Shown here: in pieces, positions 10,855 through 22,944 of the stretch
How the letters are laid out: each line of letters starts with the position of its first letter
Position numbering within the stretch: position 1 is the stretch's first letter
Source: Stenopsyche tienmushanensis
Taxonomy: Eukaryota; Arthropoda; Insecta; Trichoptera; Stenopsychidae
Length of the DNA: 64,000 bases
Direction: 5' to 3'
NCBI GenBank assembly: GCA_008973525.1
Contig: WACJ01000069.1
Location: 310,001 to 374,000 of the forward strand
The notes under the pieces: model-generated
What the model was told of the DNA's origin: nothing
Seen by the model: the letters and a program-made list of their open reading frames with translations, nothing else
The model's database searches: none
Translations under genes and position numbers: made by a program

Positions 10855-12803
10855 TAATAGTTTCTAAAAAATGTAGTACTGCATAGAAATATGTAAGCAT
10901 AGTAGTCATTTTTAAATTGTGTGTGTACAAGATGATGCATTTTTCGCATTTATCGATAGTATCTTAAAGACGCACATATGCGTAATCCGACGGCAATATG
11001 TTAATATAATTATTTCTTACAAGCAAAATATTTGTGCAGTATTAGAATTTAAAATAACATTATACAGTAAAATTGCCTTCAACATCAAATACTTGGATCA
11101 TTCTAATAACCAAAATATTTTTAATTATTAGACCAGTAATGTATCTGTTTGTTAATGTGTAAAGTTACTTATAGGCGTATTTCTACTATAGGCTTTAAAT
11201 ATTTTCAAGGAATCTATAAAAGAAAGATCCTTTGTAAATTCAATTTTTTCACTCCTAAATTAATTGAATTTGTAAAGTGAAGAGTTTTTGATGGAACACA
11301 GATTAAAAGATGTTAAAAAATCGAGAGTAATTAAACTCGTTCTCGAATTCTTTCGGAATGTTAATTTCCAAACTTTGTCGCGAGAATTGAGATAAGGAAG
11401 GGCAAAAAAGCTTTGATGAAATCGTTTTTTAAAGCCCTTAAAGCAGAAAAATTCCTGAACAAAAAATATTTAATTAACCTTCAACTTAAACTCGAAGCAA
11501 TCTTAATTATTATGATGCATATAAGCACATTAATATGTATAAACATAAAGGCAAAAAATAAAATCTTTATAAATAATAAAAATTGTTTGTATGAAATATA
11601 TTAAGTCTACAATATGTGGTTAAAGTTATTGTATAAATATTCATTCGTGTTCCAAGTTTCGTCATAAATTTTGTGACATAATATATGAGGTCCTTCTATG
11701 CCTTTTGTTATGAAAATAATAAAGAATTTCGTTGTAAAAATGTAATCATTTAATATTGTTTCTTGGGCCGAGGGCTTAAATATAGAATATTCCAGGGTGG
11801 AACTCCCGAACCAAAGAAGTCTCATGAAGGGTATGTACGCGTGCAATAAACTTTGTTAACTTCTTATTCCACTTCGAAAGTTAAACTTACGGTACAAAAT
11901 TTATGTAGCAAGTTTACACGGAATCGTCATCCCGTAGTTCCAAGTTCGAATCCCGTCAGTAAATATTTGAGGCCCTGCCGCACATTGTTGTATAAATTTA
12001 GTATTAAATTCACACTGAGCTGACTCCGGAGAAGAATTCCAGGTTACCTGTTTACTTTTTTAGCAGTCCTGCAGCCGAAGCTCCGTAGAAACTTCCATCG
12101 GGAACATCGCGCGAACACTTCATTTCGACGTGTATAAAAAGTACACGTCTTCACGTTTGACTGCTCTCCAATAAGAAGATTTTTCAGAGAAGGGAGTTGT
12201 TGTTTTGTCATGGAATAAAATGACAATCGCCAAGAATAAACTGTGAACGAGTTCATAAATTTCATCTCGCCATTCATCTACGATACAATTCACGTATTAA
12301 ATAAGACTTTACCGCAATATAAAATATCTCGGGATACTGAACAATTTTTAATAGACGGTACTCGAGACCCGTTGGGAGGCAGGTGTCAACAACTTCCATA
12401 TTTTAAAGCAAAATAGTTTAAATTCTATAAATTATTCATATAACATAGCATCATCATTATCAAAAGCTATCAATGAGGAGAAATAAATATAGAGAAAATA
12501 AATATGGAGGAATGAAATGAATCAACTGAAGATAAACTTATTCAGATCGTTTATGAATCAGACAAAGAAAACTGCAATTAAAATGTATGTTAAATCTATA
12601 AAAACGCTATGTATAAGAACGTTCTTTTTGCTAACTATAATTTGTTACAAAGCCATCGCGATTTTAAAAGACAATGATGCGGAAAATGAGAGAAATTCTG
12701 CTTTGAAGCACAAAATCGAAGACGCTGCTATAGAAACGAAGTGAATAAAAATAAAACTGAAACTATCAACTTTCATATCGAATTTTTCATGAGACTACCT
12801 AAA
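10855..12803. other. Gene-free stretch with a tRNA-like B-box remnant
   Basis: AT-rich sequence with short, unconvincing open frames (10919-11131, 11413-11604, 11607-11846, 12517-12744). Around 11925-11970 the words CCAAGTTCGAATCCCG resemble the T arm / B box of a tRNA or tRNA-derived SINE, but no matching A box or cloverleaf can be drawn. 12000-12290 is less AT-rich and might be regulatory. No gene is supported. Confidence 0.35.
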
Positions 12804-12805
12804 TA

Positions 12806-13803
12806 TTAGGTTGGGGAATAAGTTCGTAGCGTTTTTATCAAAAACTTTTGTTTAAACAAAATTCATTAGTTTTAACAATAAATACATAAATTATGTATTT
12901 GCCGTTGCTGTTTACTACCTCTTCTCACCTCTCGATAAATTTGTTAATGTCCTTCTACCAAAAATCTCCCGGTCTGGTATCGAATAATTTGTTGAGCCAG
13001 TTTTTAAGGTCTTCTTCATTGTTAATGGTAACACCTCTCATATGGTTCGTTAGAGAGCGGAAAAGACCAACGTGTGTGCCAATGTTGTGTAGTTCTTTCA
13101 CGCGGTGTAGCTGAGCTTTGTAAAGCTCCTTGTTGACTGAGGCATTCCTTTCGAGCATTTCCGAATGCACCATGTCCTTCCAGTTCCACCAAACACAGAT
13201 CATGGCCTTCTTTGAATGGAGGTAATGGCTTGACTCTACGGCTTTGGCGTATCTCTTGGAGCCATCCATTCCTTTCTTTGCTTCATGTTTATGTATTAGG
13301 TAACATTTCTCATCTCCCGTGATGATTCGGTACAAATAAGCACTGTTTATGACCGCAGTGTTGCTCGATGGCGGGCGAAATGTTGAGAAGCAATTTGAAG
13401 GCGATTTTCTTTGTTGTATTCGTTAAGGTCGTGAAGTAACCAGGCTCCCAATTTTTCGGCAAATCCCATTGAATGAAGATGATCATTTCCGTGCGGTAGA
13501 CTCACCTATGACACCTTCTCCGTATACGTTGCAAATGTTCCGAGCTGCTTCAGTAGCTTTTTGACCTCGATGAAAAGCGAAGAAGAGTTGGTGTCGAAAA
13601 TGTTGCTTTTTACCTCCTGGATATTCCATTTTTAAGACTCAAAGGTTATAAAAAATTAAATAATTCAAAAAGATGATTAACACAGATTTCTAGAACAAAA
13701 AGAGCTCTATCGAATGAATATCATACACGTTGTCAAAAAGCAAAAAAATGGTTGTAAAATAAAAAAATATATAAAAACGCTACGAACTTATTCCCCAAAC
13801 TAA
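12806..13803 (-). mobile_element. Mariner element 1, internally deleted
   Basis: Inverted ends TTAGGTTGGGGAATAAGTTC (12806) and its partner ending CCCCAAACTAA (13803) are flanked by TA (12804-12805 and 13804-13805). The minus strand carries transposase text. It starts near 13630 with MEYPGGKKQHFRHQLFFAF. The middle part contains ITGDEK, where the usual following Trp is Cys. The C-terminal part is HMRGVTINNEEDLKNWLN and FDTRPGDFW (open frame 12955-13335). At about 1.0 kb it is shorter than an intact mariner, and sequence is missing after the N-terminal region as well as near the second catalytic Asp, so it is dead. The irritans/rosa-type lineage is inferred from the protein text. Confidence 0.9.
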
Positions 13804-13805
13804 TA

Positions 13806-14011
13806 ATTCTACAAACAGTATTAACGGATTCAAATTTTACTGTTCATTAATTAATTCATTGCTCAAATAGATGCTCGTTTTAATTAGAATTTTTATTCAC
13901 TTCAGAGAGACAACCGCTACGAGACTACAATCAAACCGGCGGGAATAACACATCGTTCGCGGCCAAGGCTATCTATTGATTCTCCGTTATTCAATCTAGG
14001 ATTCCCGTGTA
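13806..14011. other. Short gene-free gap
   Basis: AT-rich sequence between mariner 1 and a family A repeat. GAGACAACCGCTACGAGACT and the following 60 bases are somewhat less AT-rich. No gene, RNA or repeat border is recognised. Confidence 0.3.
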
Positions 14012-14175
14012 AGAAAACCCTTTGAGTAGTAAGCTAATTTAAAATCTTCAAAATATTAAATGCTATACAAATCCATTTATCTGTCAGGATCGTCGCAGCG
14101 TGTATGAAGCTTGTACATCAATAAATACACGCTGTCGATAGCACACAATATTCGATCATTTAAATCGATTTATGT
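14012..14175 (+). repeat. Family A MITE fragment, copy A1
   Basis: It begins with ACCCTTTGAGTAGTAAGCTA and continues with words shared by the other family A copies: TTATCTGTCAGGATCG, GCGTGTATGAAGCTTGTACA and CTGTCGATAGCACACAATAT. It is truncated before the AGTCGATAAATTTGG part seen in longer copies. The CCCTTTGAG start and the TTAA flanks of copy A6 suggest a piggyBac-type non-autonomous element. Confidence 0.65.
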
Positions 14176-14369
14176 CAATAATCTAAATTTGCAATTTGCA
14201 TTTAAACAAATGCTATATTTTTATGGTTTTTAGCTTAATTATATACATGTTTAATAATGTTTCTTGGCTTTGGAAGAGATATTTGTAATAGCTTTATGGT
14301 ATTACAGTTTTAATATGAGGCTTTAAGTTCATTTTTATGTTAAAAAAAACCTCTGAAGTTAATCTGCTT

Positions 14370-14640
14370 GTAGTTGGGTCTCAAACGAAAGGTTTATAGT
14401 GTATGTTTGTAGGGAGGGTTGTGGAGCAGTTTGCTGGGAAGTAGTAGAGCGCATCATTACTAACGCGCTCGCAGAATACTAAGGGCGCCTCCCTGAGAAT
14501 ATTTTCTTCTTGGGCGGCTGGTCCAATGAAATATTCACGGCCGGCCCTTCCCAACCCAGCCAATATATCCACGGAGGGTGGAATGGGGGTGTTACAGGAT
14601 AACCTGGGAGAGTTATTGACATCCATGGATGCATCTTACA
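14370..14640 (-). other. GC-richer block with open minus-strand frame
   Basis: In an AT-rich setting this block is near 50% GC and holds an 81-residue minus-strand open frame (14381-14626) that I cannot assign: it includes PPSVDILAGLGRAGREYF and an AAQEENILREAPLVFCE stretch. It could be a fragment of a retroelement polyprotein or a conserved non-coding element that happens to stay open. No start context or splice structure supports a host gene. Confidence 0.25.
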
Positions 14641-15028
14641 TATTTTATTAAAACCGTTTCGAATGAATAAATTGCGTCGACGACAATTAATTTCTCAACT
14701 TTGCACGATGGAAAATGATGAAGATGGATTTAAAGCGCGGAAAGTACAAAGAGGAACTCTTTTCAAGTTTCCTTCGATAATAGTCTCATTTATTATTTTA
14801 CAGCCTTCCTCTCAATTAACCTTTCCATTTATTTTCTTTAGCTTTTAACGTTAACTTTTTTGCTTATATAACATACAACTTTCTTCGTTTTTATGCAATT
14901 TCAAATTTGCACAATTAGCAAGTCCAATAAATCTTAACTTAAAATTCTAGAGTGTACTTTGGTCTTTAGTCTAACAAGTAATTATCACATAAGTTTGAAC
15001 AACCATATACCAATTTCATATGCTTGAA

Positions 15029-15065
15029 AGATATTTTGCTGCTGAACTATTGCAGCAAAATATCT
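15029..15065. repeat. Perfect 14-bp inverted repeat (hairpin)
   Basis: The arm AGATATTTTGCTGC (15029-15042) is exactly complementary to GCAGCAAAATATCT (15052-15065), separated by nine bases. No element ends or target duplication are visible around it. The function is unknown. Confidence 0.8.
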
Positions 15066-15309
15066 ATCAAAGGAAGCAGACTGCTATTGGTGGTTTGACA
15101 GCTAAAATGAAACAAAATTGCTGATATTTGCCAAATAATCTTCATTCTTTGCTCAATTTTATTCTATTCTAGACAATATGATAAATAATTGCAGTTCTAT
15201 AACATTGAAATGATTACTATGGGTCTTGAAGATAAATTGATCATCAGTTCATTTTTGTTGAATTCTTTAAAGTAAAACGAGTCATTATTTTGCTTCATTG
15301 TTAATTTGA

Positions 15310-15350
15310 GAAAGAAAGAAAAAGAAAGTAAAGAAAGAAACTTCTTAGCT
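15310..15350. repeat. GAAA-rich simple repeat
   Basis: An interrupted GAAA/AGAAA microsatellite on the plus strand (AGAAAGAAAAAGAAAGTAAA). Low-complexity sequence only. Confidence 0.7.
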
Positions 15351-15369
15351 TTTGACAAAGTTTAGCTAG

Positions 15370-15480
15370 AAAAGATTAAGCTGTGTTTGTGTAATATATA
15401 ATAAAATAGGCAAAATACTGGTCTAGTAGTTGATTTATACTAAGCACGACGCGCCGCATGCGCGTAGCGTGTCTATGATG
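15370..15480. repeat. Repeat G, inverted relative of about 51830-51970
   Basis: Shared words include TAATATATAATAAAATAGGC, ACTGGTC and CGCCGCATGCGCG, which reappear in the opposite orientation near 51850-51960. The copy here continues into GACGGAGACGGAGGACGGAG. The class is unknown and no ends are clear. Confidence 0.6.
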
Positions 15481-17057
15481 TGTGCGACGGAGACGGAGGA
15501 CGGAGTCTACAAACGATTCTCCCTCTCTTTCTGACTAACAACCGCATGGAGTTTCATTTCACGTGACTTTCAAGCCAATTTACCCTACTGCACCAATCAA
15601 AGTTTTACTTCAAAAATATATGTTTTCCTTGAAAATAATTCCTCCCACAAATATGTGGACCAAATATATCACCCAATTTTTGCTTCAAGATCTGTAGATT
15701 CCCGGTAATATACTCGGGTCTATTTTTGGCAATGTCACGGTTTCTGGAGCGACGGTCCAATTTGAAAAGTTTCCCACAAGTTCTGAAGCTGCTGTTTCTA
15801 ATTTTCCAGCGACTAAATTACATTGTAAACCAGATTACTTGAATCGATCCCATAATAATCTCACTAATCAACAATTTCAACGTTGATATGCTAATGACTT
15901 CATATCTTTGTAAGGGCGCAGAATTTTGAATAAGAATAAAATGATATACATAGACTGCATTCATTTGAAATTATCTTTTGTGGACAATTCAGAGTGATGA
16001 TAGTGTGCGAACATAAAATTTTGGCGAGGAGTAAGATTACGTTAAGGCACCATAAAGGTGCTCAAAGAGCGGCTCAAAAGAAGCCGCTCGGCATTACATC
16101 AACAACCAAGTATTGTCATTAAAGAGGGCGGCATGAAAGAACCCCAAATAGGAAGACGTGTCTACTGACCTTATCTCGTTTCATCTCAACCCTTTCGAGT
16201 GCTGCGACATCTTCAAGTGACACAACACTATCTTTTATAAACCGAAGATACTCTTTCCTCAAAAGGATACCGCTTAATATTACGCTATTTGAATCCATTG
16301 TACGGGGTGGATCTTATTCTTCAATTGTATTAGTATACAAATAATGATGCCTTTTAAACACATGAAATTCTTAAATATTTCCGAATAAACAAATTTAATC
16401 ATATCTGTATCCAATCATTAATTGACCAACAGCACCTGCTTGTCCAGCTCGAGTCAATTTGATCTCACCTGGTGTATCAAAAAGTAATGGAACGCCCCCC
16501 AATACGTTCCATATCATTGAACTTCAATAAACTACCCTAATGGCTTTTGCATTATCTAAATTAAATGCCTTTTTGTCGATCAAACGGTTCCATTGGATAC
16601 GACCCAACGCATCTCTATCTTGGATATCGCCGACTGAGTTCACTTACACTACTTTTGTGTACTAAAATTATAAGATACTTATTTGCTAAAGTTCAGAGCA
16701 TAGTTCTGGAACTTTGGCCGGATCACAAAAATATTCTGGCACTAGCTACATAGAATAACTGCCCTTTAAATTTTCAAGTATGCCCCATGTAAAATTTTGT
16801 AGAGCATCAAATTTGCATAAATAATGGCTTGCTCTGAATACTTTCGGACATTCTTGGATCGAAAACATGATAACAAATTACATTAACAATTCAAAAGAAT
16901 CTTGTTATCTTAACGATATCAATGGCAAATATAAAAATGTCTATTTTTGCCAAAGATGTTTAATAGATTTGGAACAACTTTTTTTAAATATAATTCTTAA
17001 GTATACCAACACTCGTCAAACTGGAAGTTAAATAAAAACAATTTATTATGGAATCAA

Positions 17058-17110
17058 GTGTTAGTAATATAAATGTCACATAATCTGTATGACATTTATA
17101 TTATTAACAC
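17058..17110. repeat. 21-bp imperfect inverted repeat (hairpin)
   Basis: The arm at 17058-17078 (GTGTTAGTAATATAAATGTCA) pairs with 17090-17110 with a single mismatch and an 11-base loop. The AT-rich arms could extrude as a cruciform. No coding sequence or element ends are seen around it. Confidence 0.75.
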
Positions 17111-17774
17111 ACTAATCGCCCAGCCTGAATCAGTGTTATTTCTCACGGGGACCAAATACGATAGTCGAAGCTTAAACAGAAGGAATAGCGAAGTGATATT
17201 ATAATACACGATAAACATAGACGACCAGAATGCGACATTTTGCACATCAACGAAAACAAAGTGTAGATAAACAAGTGCAAACAGACAAGGGTAGGAATGG
17301 AAAGTTTCGAGGTTCGACAGTTGTTGTCTGGAAGACATTATAGAAATACGTTCGTAAAGCTAACATTTGTAAGTCGTTATAGAAATACGTAACAGTGAGA
17401 CGCTGGATTCGCTTTACGGAAACTGTTTAAGATTTCCCTACACTTACTCCAGAACTTTTATTCGATTGAAAAGCATACTTTTTCTGCAAACATATCAATA
17501 TTTTTTTATACTCAAATCAGAAAATTCCGAGAGCTTCTAGTAAGGGAATGGTTGTGGTCAGAAAATGCTAGGACCGACAATGAAAAGAAGAATGTGAAAA
17601 AAAGCGTTTCACGGTTTAGAATTTCATAAAAACTGTACTCTTTGTTGCAAAAAGATGAAACAATTTCTTGATCACCAGGAAGCGAAAAAAAAATGTAAAA
17701 AGGGTCAAACAACAATAAGGCAAGTTTGGCCTCCGTGAAGGAACGCCCGTCGCGCATATCCGATAGACGCAGCG

Positions 17775-18180
17775 ATGAACGAGTTAAATAAATAAACACT
17801 GTCGATAGCGCACAGTATTCGGTCATTTCTTCAAGTAAACATAAACAATACACTTGAAATCGATTCATTATATCATTCACACATCATTATTAGTCGATAA
17901 ATTTGGATTAACGATCTATACAATCGTACGATGTACGCATGAAGCTCTCCGTCTCAGTCTCCCATACACAGACCGGATCAAGACCGAGAGCGAGATCGAA
18001 CCGTTACCGGCACCATAGTGTGGATCGGTTGGTTCTCGTTTTGATGAGTTTCGTCGATGTGAGATAAGATTTGAAGTATCCACAAAGACGGCATGCATAG
18101 ACTTATTTGGTGCAAAAAGCAAGTATTATCTGCTGACGCATGACGGGATTTGACGGCTGTGTACGTCAAAGTGTTCCGGT
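17775..18180 (+). repeat. Family A repeat, copy A2
   Basis: It shares AACACTGTCGATAGCGCACA, TTCTTCAAGTAAACATAAAC, ACTTGAAATCGATTCATTAT and AGTCGATAAATTTGG with the copies at 39640-40010 and 44735-45096, followed by a CTCTCCGTCTCAGTCTCCC tail typical of the family. The 5' start of the element (CCCTTTGAG) is missing here. It does not code. Confidence 0.65.
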
Positions 18181-18599
18181 TGGGTTACGGGTTAGCATTG
18201 TCTTTCGCCTGACGTCTAGTTGCGATTATCGCATTAGATCTTTTTATTTGAAGCCAATGAATCACATGACTAAAAACGCATAGATGCGTCTACTGATAGT
18301 ACTTGAGAGACGCACATATGCGTAAACCGACAAGAATGTATCAATATGCTTCGATATTTACCAATAATCTTACAACATTTCTTTATGTACTTAAATATAT
18401 AAAGAAAATGTCAAATACTCATGTCGGAAATTGATTGAGCCTTCTATTAGTAATTTATCTTAAATTCAATACTTCAATCTCTTACACAGCTTTATTGAGT
18501 GTTCATTTGCAAGCTTTCATCGAAATATGATTTTAAAGCGATTGAAATTTGAAAGGACCTCCTATAAATGAATTTTGATAGAAAATTAGTCATCTTTCT

Positions 18600-19130
18600 G
18601 TCTCAATATCTGCGTACATAATAACAATTAGTTTATTCGACGAAACTTGCCTCCGAATTTCGCGACGGCCTATTTTGATCAAATGTCTGTACATGACGTT
18701 TTAATTTATTCCTTCTGAGGAATGACAGCTGAGCAAAGAGTAGGACGATGACGGAGACTACGCGGGGCACAAAAGAAGGATGAATCGTTAATAATGGCAT
18801 TTCATCCCCGCCACACCTGCCGGGATTAATCATCCCCATATTAGAGTCCATAAATGATTGCTTTGAAGCGTATGTGGGTCAGTGGTCGTGCGGCCTCGCG
18901 TGAAGCGCTCCGTTGCACATTTGTGCTGAAAGCTGAATCTTACCAATGCACTTCTGCATAGTCAGGAAGTCCATGGAACATAACGTCTACTGCGACCCTT
19001 GCTTAGATGATAAAACACTTTTAATTTGACGCTTTATGGCTTCCTAGCGGAATGAAGAAGCGATTCGTTTCCGACTGGGTCGCGGTTGAATCCATTCATT
19101 GGTCTCATGTTTATAATTACGATATCTACG
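18600..19130. other. Balanced-composition block, candidate regulatory DNA
   Basis: It is less AT-rich than both flanks and lacks repeat words seen elsewhere. It contains CACACCTGCCGGGATTAATC, which combines an E-box (CACCTG) with a GGATTA/TAATCC-type homeodomain site within 20 bases. An unassignable minus-strand open frame (18633-18851) overlaps it. Regulatory function is inferred only from composition and motifs. Confidence 0.3.
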
Positions 19131-19614
19131 TGCAATTTAAAGAGGCAGGGGGGTTAATATACAAAAATGTATAAAAACATGGTATTAAATGTATTTTTTG
19201 GTGTGGTTAGTTTTTCGACAGAACGAAAAATGTATGTATTGTAATATTTTGCTGATTTCTCGATGATATTCAGAAACCTCTTCACTTATCTGATGCTCTT
19301 CAAATTCAAGAAGACTTCATTGCTTAAGAACACGAACGAGAGACTTCAACATTTAAGCTACGAAATTAAAGTCCACTTCAATGTAAGTGGAAGATTCACT
19401 TATACGAATTTCAAACTCATTTGTATACAAAACTTTTTTGTGCCTTTTACTGTACAAATAAGCTTATTTGTAATTTCAATGTTAAATTTTCCATTAATAT
19501 TAGCAATAAAATCATCAATCTTATGCAAAATAGTGTTTAAAACATGTTTGTTCCAATTTATGATTTGTAATGTATATGTAGACATATGACTATACGTAAG
19601 TTGGCGTGATTTAA

Positions 19615-21158
19615 GGGGGTATTCCAATGTGAACGCGTAAAAAAAGACATCTTTTCAATATTTATTTTCTCTGAAACTTTTGCATATAATTAAACGAATG
19701 TTTTTTATCTTAAAGATATATTCAAGGAGAAGGGAAAATTTTTTTGATGATCAAAAATATGTATGTATTTATTTATTTATAAAAAAATCAAGCAAATAAA
19801 AAAAGATTTTTTGCAGATAGCAGCAGATACTTTTGGCTCTCTTGGTGATCTGAAACAGAAAATCGAAAATGCTTATTAATTCAGGTGACTGCTCCTATCA
19901 TCTGTACCTCAACATTTTTATTTCATCGAAAATTAACAAAAATGCGCCGTTTTTTGTAAAAGAGAGAGAAAAAGACACATTTTTTGCACTATAAATGAGG
20001 TGAAATCATAAGTTAAAATCAAAATATCAACAACTTGGAGGCACCGACGATAGCCATAATAGTTTTAGATATTGTATTAAAATTTGAAGTCGATACGCCC
20101 AGCCATTTTTTAAAAATCACCTGCGCCAGGTGCAAAAATGTCTTTTTGAGAAAAACGCGTTTAAATTTTTTTAAGAAGAAAAGTCATAAAAAAAATTACT
20201 TTTTCGGCTAATCAGTAATGCCCGAACCATACAAAGTACCTTCTTCTTCGTCTTAGATTTCTTTTTTAGCCGCTCTAGCTTCTCTCCTCGCGATTCGAGC
20301 AGCTTTTGAAGCAAAGGAGCTGCGCAATACTCAAACTTCCAGGGCCAAGAGAACAGCCCATGACTTCCAAGATCTTAAGGATTGGTTTCTGACCTTCATC
20401 AAATATGCAAGCTGCATTATAGGTAGCAATTTCCAAAAAAAAAACTGCCGCAAAAAACATATTTAGGTGCCAAACGCAAGCATTGAAACATTTGTTGTCA
20501 TTTTGCATGTTGGAACCTAAGCATCTCTCTAAAAGTTCATTTGGCTCAGCTCTTTATAAATTGGCTTCAAATGTCTTGTGTTTTGTTATATTCATCTGTA
20601 TCTTCTTTGCCAATCCACGCATTACATGCTTTACAGAAACTCGATTTTATGATGGTATCAAAGATTATATCGGAATATTTTCCAATCAGTGATACAATAC
20701 CTAGAAGAGAAGAAAATCCTCTCTAGGACCACGAACCATCGCCAGAAACTGAGAGCTCATTTTCTGGAAAGCCAGCTTGTACATTCAACTCTTTTTCTTC
20801 TCGAACGGCTTTACGAATCACAACGTCGTACACAGCGTTTACGCTTTCAGAGATAAATTTTATAATATTATAATATAAATTAACGTTAAAACTCTTGCCA
20901 ATATCCATATATCCACAAAAATAGTTTATATTTTGCAAACCAACGCCAATAAATCGCATAACGTACACGAAACGACGGTATCTGCTTCGAAACCCGAGCG
21001 CGCGCAGTTAGATGCTCTCTGTTGGAGCGTTATAATTGGTCAACTAAGATAGAAAACACCCAAACCGACTATAGGATATCAATTCAAAGGATACAAACTA
21101 TCGAAAAATGCAACAAAAAAAAATCGATATTTCCAAACCGTCACATTGGAATACCCCC
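19615..21158 (-). mobile_element. Kolobok-like DNA transposon (TTAA-flanked), decayed
   Basis: Terminal inverted repeats GGGGGTATTCCAATGTGA (19615) and TCACATTGGAATACCCCC (ending 21158) are flanked by TTAA on both sides (19611-19614 and 21159-21162). The element is 1544 bp. On the minus strand a frame at 20275-20508 reads AACIFDEGQKPILKILEVMG then CSLGPGSLSI, and a second frame continues ARIARREARAAKKEI before DEEEGTLYGSG. This matches the C-terminal region of the Mutator-like/Kolobok transposases I know from insects. Stops and frameshifts show that it is inactive. The TTAA target fits Kolobok, and piggyBac is less likely because the ends do not start CCC. Confidence 0.8.
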
Positions 21159-21162
21159 TTAA

Positions 21163-22277
21163 CTGAAGTGTGTACGGGACTTGTTTGAAGCAGTTGTATG
21201 CCAAAAATGAAAAATATCTCACTATGTTACATTTAGAACAATAATTGTATTTCGATTCCGACAACGAACCTATCATAAAGCAATTAGCTGACAAAAAATC
21301 GCTCGTTTTTTCCACAGGATGAAGAATCCAAAGCACTAAACGTTGACAAGAATATAATGGAAAATATCTTGAGGGTAACTCATGCCACAATTTAAAATAA
21401 AAACTACCCGGATTCTTATGAAAGCAATTCTTCTTCGTATCCTTAATAAATTGGGGGACATCTACAATTTTATGCTTGGATACAAAGCTATTTTTTTGGT
21501 TGTAAAAATCAGGAATCAAAATTAAATTTCGCGATATTGAGTTGACTTTCTCATTTCGCTTTTATGGGACTTGGTATCTCTTTTTGGGCGAATCGAATGT
21601 ATAATTTGATTCGATCGGAAGTATTCAATCGTAATTAAATTCCAGGATTCGTACGAGAAGACTTCGTCCCCGAAGGAAGCCGATCGATTAATAATATTAT
21701 TTAATACATGGAATACGTTCGCAGGAGTTGACATTCAACGAGAACTATTTCAAGGAGTCCTCGTTCAACAAGTATTATTTTCTCGTTACACAAAAAAGAA
21801 TGCCGGACAGGTCCTTGAAGTGCTCTGTCAATGTCAACTTTGATCTATATCCTTCTTTCATTCCGGTTTTATTTCGCAGCACTTCAACTTCTCGGCAACT
21901 TAAATAATGGCAAGGTATTCTTAATCTTATGGGATTTAAAAATATATATTAATATAACATGTCCGGAGAGATTTTTCCGTCAAATATTTATTATAATACT
22001 AATATTCATTATATTTATTTTTTCTCAGATGAATGGTATGAGATTACGGCGAAAATACATATAGTAATACTACACAATAAATCTCATATATAGGTTATAA
22101 TAGAATCATAGATAATGGATACTATTTTGATAAATACAATGTGGTATTATGCCATTGCCAAAATGTGTATTTATTTCGGACATAAGTATTAATTAAATAT
22201 ATCAATACATGAGGTTATAATAAAAATATTCATTTAATCAATCAAATTGGGAATCTCTAAATTCTGTAAAAATTCTA
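21163..22277. other. Gene-free stretch
   Basis: Two minus-strand open frames (21079-21519, overlapping the transposon end, and 21522-21734) lack recognisable domains. 21580-21840 is less AT-rich (GACTTCGTCCCCGAAGGAAG). I see no gene, RNA or repeat here that I can support. Confidence 0.3.
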
Positions 22278-22498
22278 CACAATAAAACATCACTCAATAA
22301 GTTCGTAGGATGATAAAATCGTCCCCAAAATAGTTTTGGCCGATCGCAAATTGAATTTGCTTGAGATAATCGACATCTTAAAGATATCCAAAGGCAGTGT
22401 ATTCACCATTTAGAATTGCTAAAAAATGACCCCAAATGATAAATAAAAAAGTGTAAAATGAAAAAAAATCCTATGAACTTATTGAGTGGTGTGTTTTG
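22278..22498 (+). mobile_element. Mariner-derived MITE with short transposase relic
   Basis: The inverted ends contain CACTCAATAAGTTCGTAGGA (22291) and TCCTATGAACTTATTGAGTG (ending 22488), with TA just outside. The interior keeps plus-strand text resembling the helix-turn-helix of mauritiana-type mariner transposase (ADRKLNLLEIIDILKISKGS then VFTI). At about 220 bp it is a deletion derivative. Outer limits are uncertain by a few bases. Confidence 0.65.
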
Positions 22499-22944
22499 TA
22501 TACAACATTTCGGAATTCATTATGAAAAATTTATAAATTTTTCCTGGTCTTATACAACATGTTAATGACAGACTTTCTTGAGTAAAAAAACATAATAGTA
22601 TTTTACTAACAAACCATATGATTGATCCTTGCTTGTGGTGTATAAAATATAGGCAAAGAGGTATTTGGTGTATTATTAATACCCACGTATCCAAAGCACT
22701 TGTTTAACATAATTTTCTATCTAAATATTTAATATCCAAGAAGATAATTAGTTTCTATCGTATAAAGTTCTATTTAAGTATGGATTCTGAACTAATGGTG
22801 TGGTTCAACAAGTTACGTCAGAAACGCTTTTTCTTCGATGACTTTGGCGAAAATTGATGATAAGTATGATGTTTTGATAAGGTGTACGTATGGTACTTTT
22901 TACAAGCTTCGTGCATATAAATAAATAACACATATATTTTATAT

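Larger units (their letters stand above)
14860..17770. other. Gene-free stretch with hairpins and repeat G
   Basis: There is no gene. It contains a perfect hairpin (15029-15065), a GAAA-rich simple repeat (about 15310-15350), an inverted relative of 51830-51970 (about 15370-15480), a short GC hairpin (GAGCGGCT...AGCCGCTC near 16067-16090) and an imperfect 21-bp hairpin (17058-17110). Short open frames in it (16565-16753, 17096-17338, 17512-17880) show no domains. Confidence 0.4.

Noticed and set aside
11925..11970. A tRNA gene suggested by CCAAGTTCGAATCCCG
   Set aside because: Only a B-box-like word is present. No acceptor stem, A box or anticodon arm can be formed.
17512..17880. 122-codon minus-strand frame as a membrane protein gene
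   Set aside because: It overlaps the start of family A copy A2 and has no start context, homologous motif or splice support. Its hydrophobicity comes from AT-rich codons.
20275..20508. 77-codon frame as an independent gene
   Set aside because: It lies inside the TTAA-flanked Kolobok-like element and matches its transposase relic.
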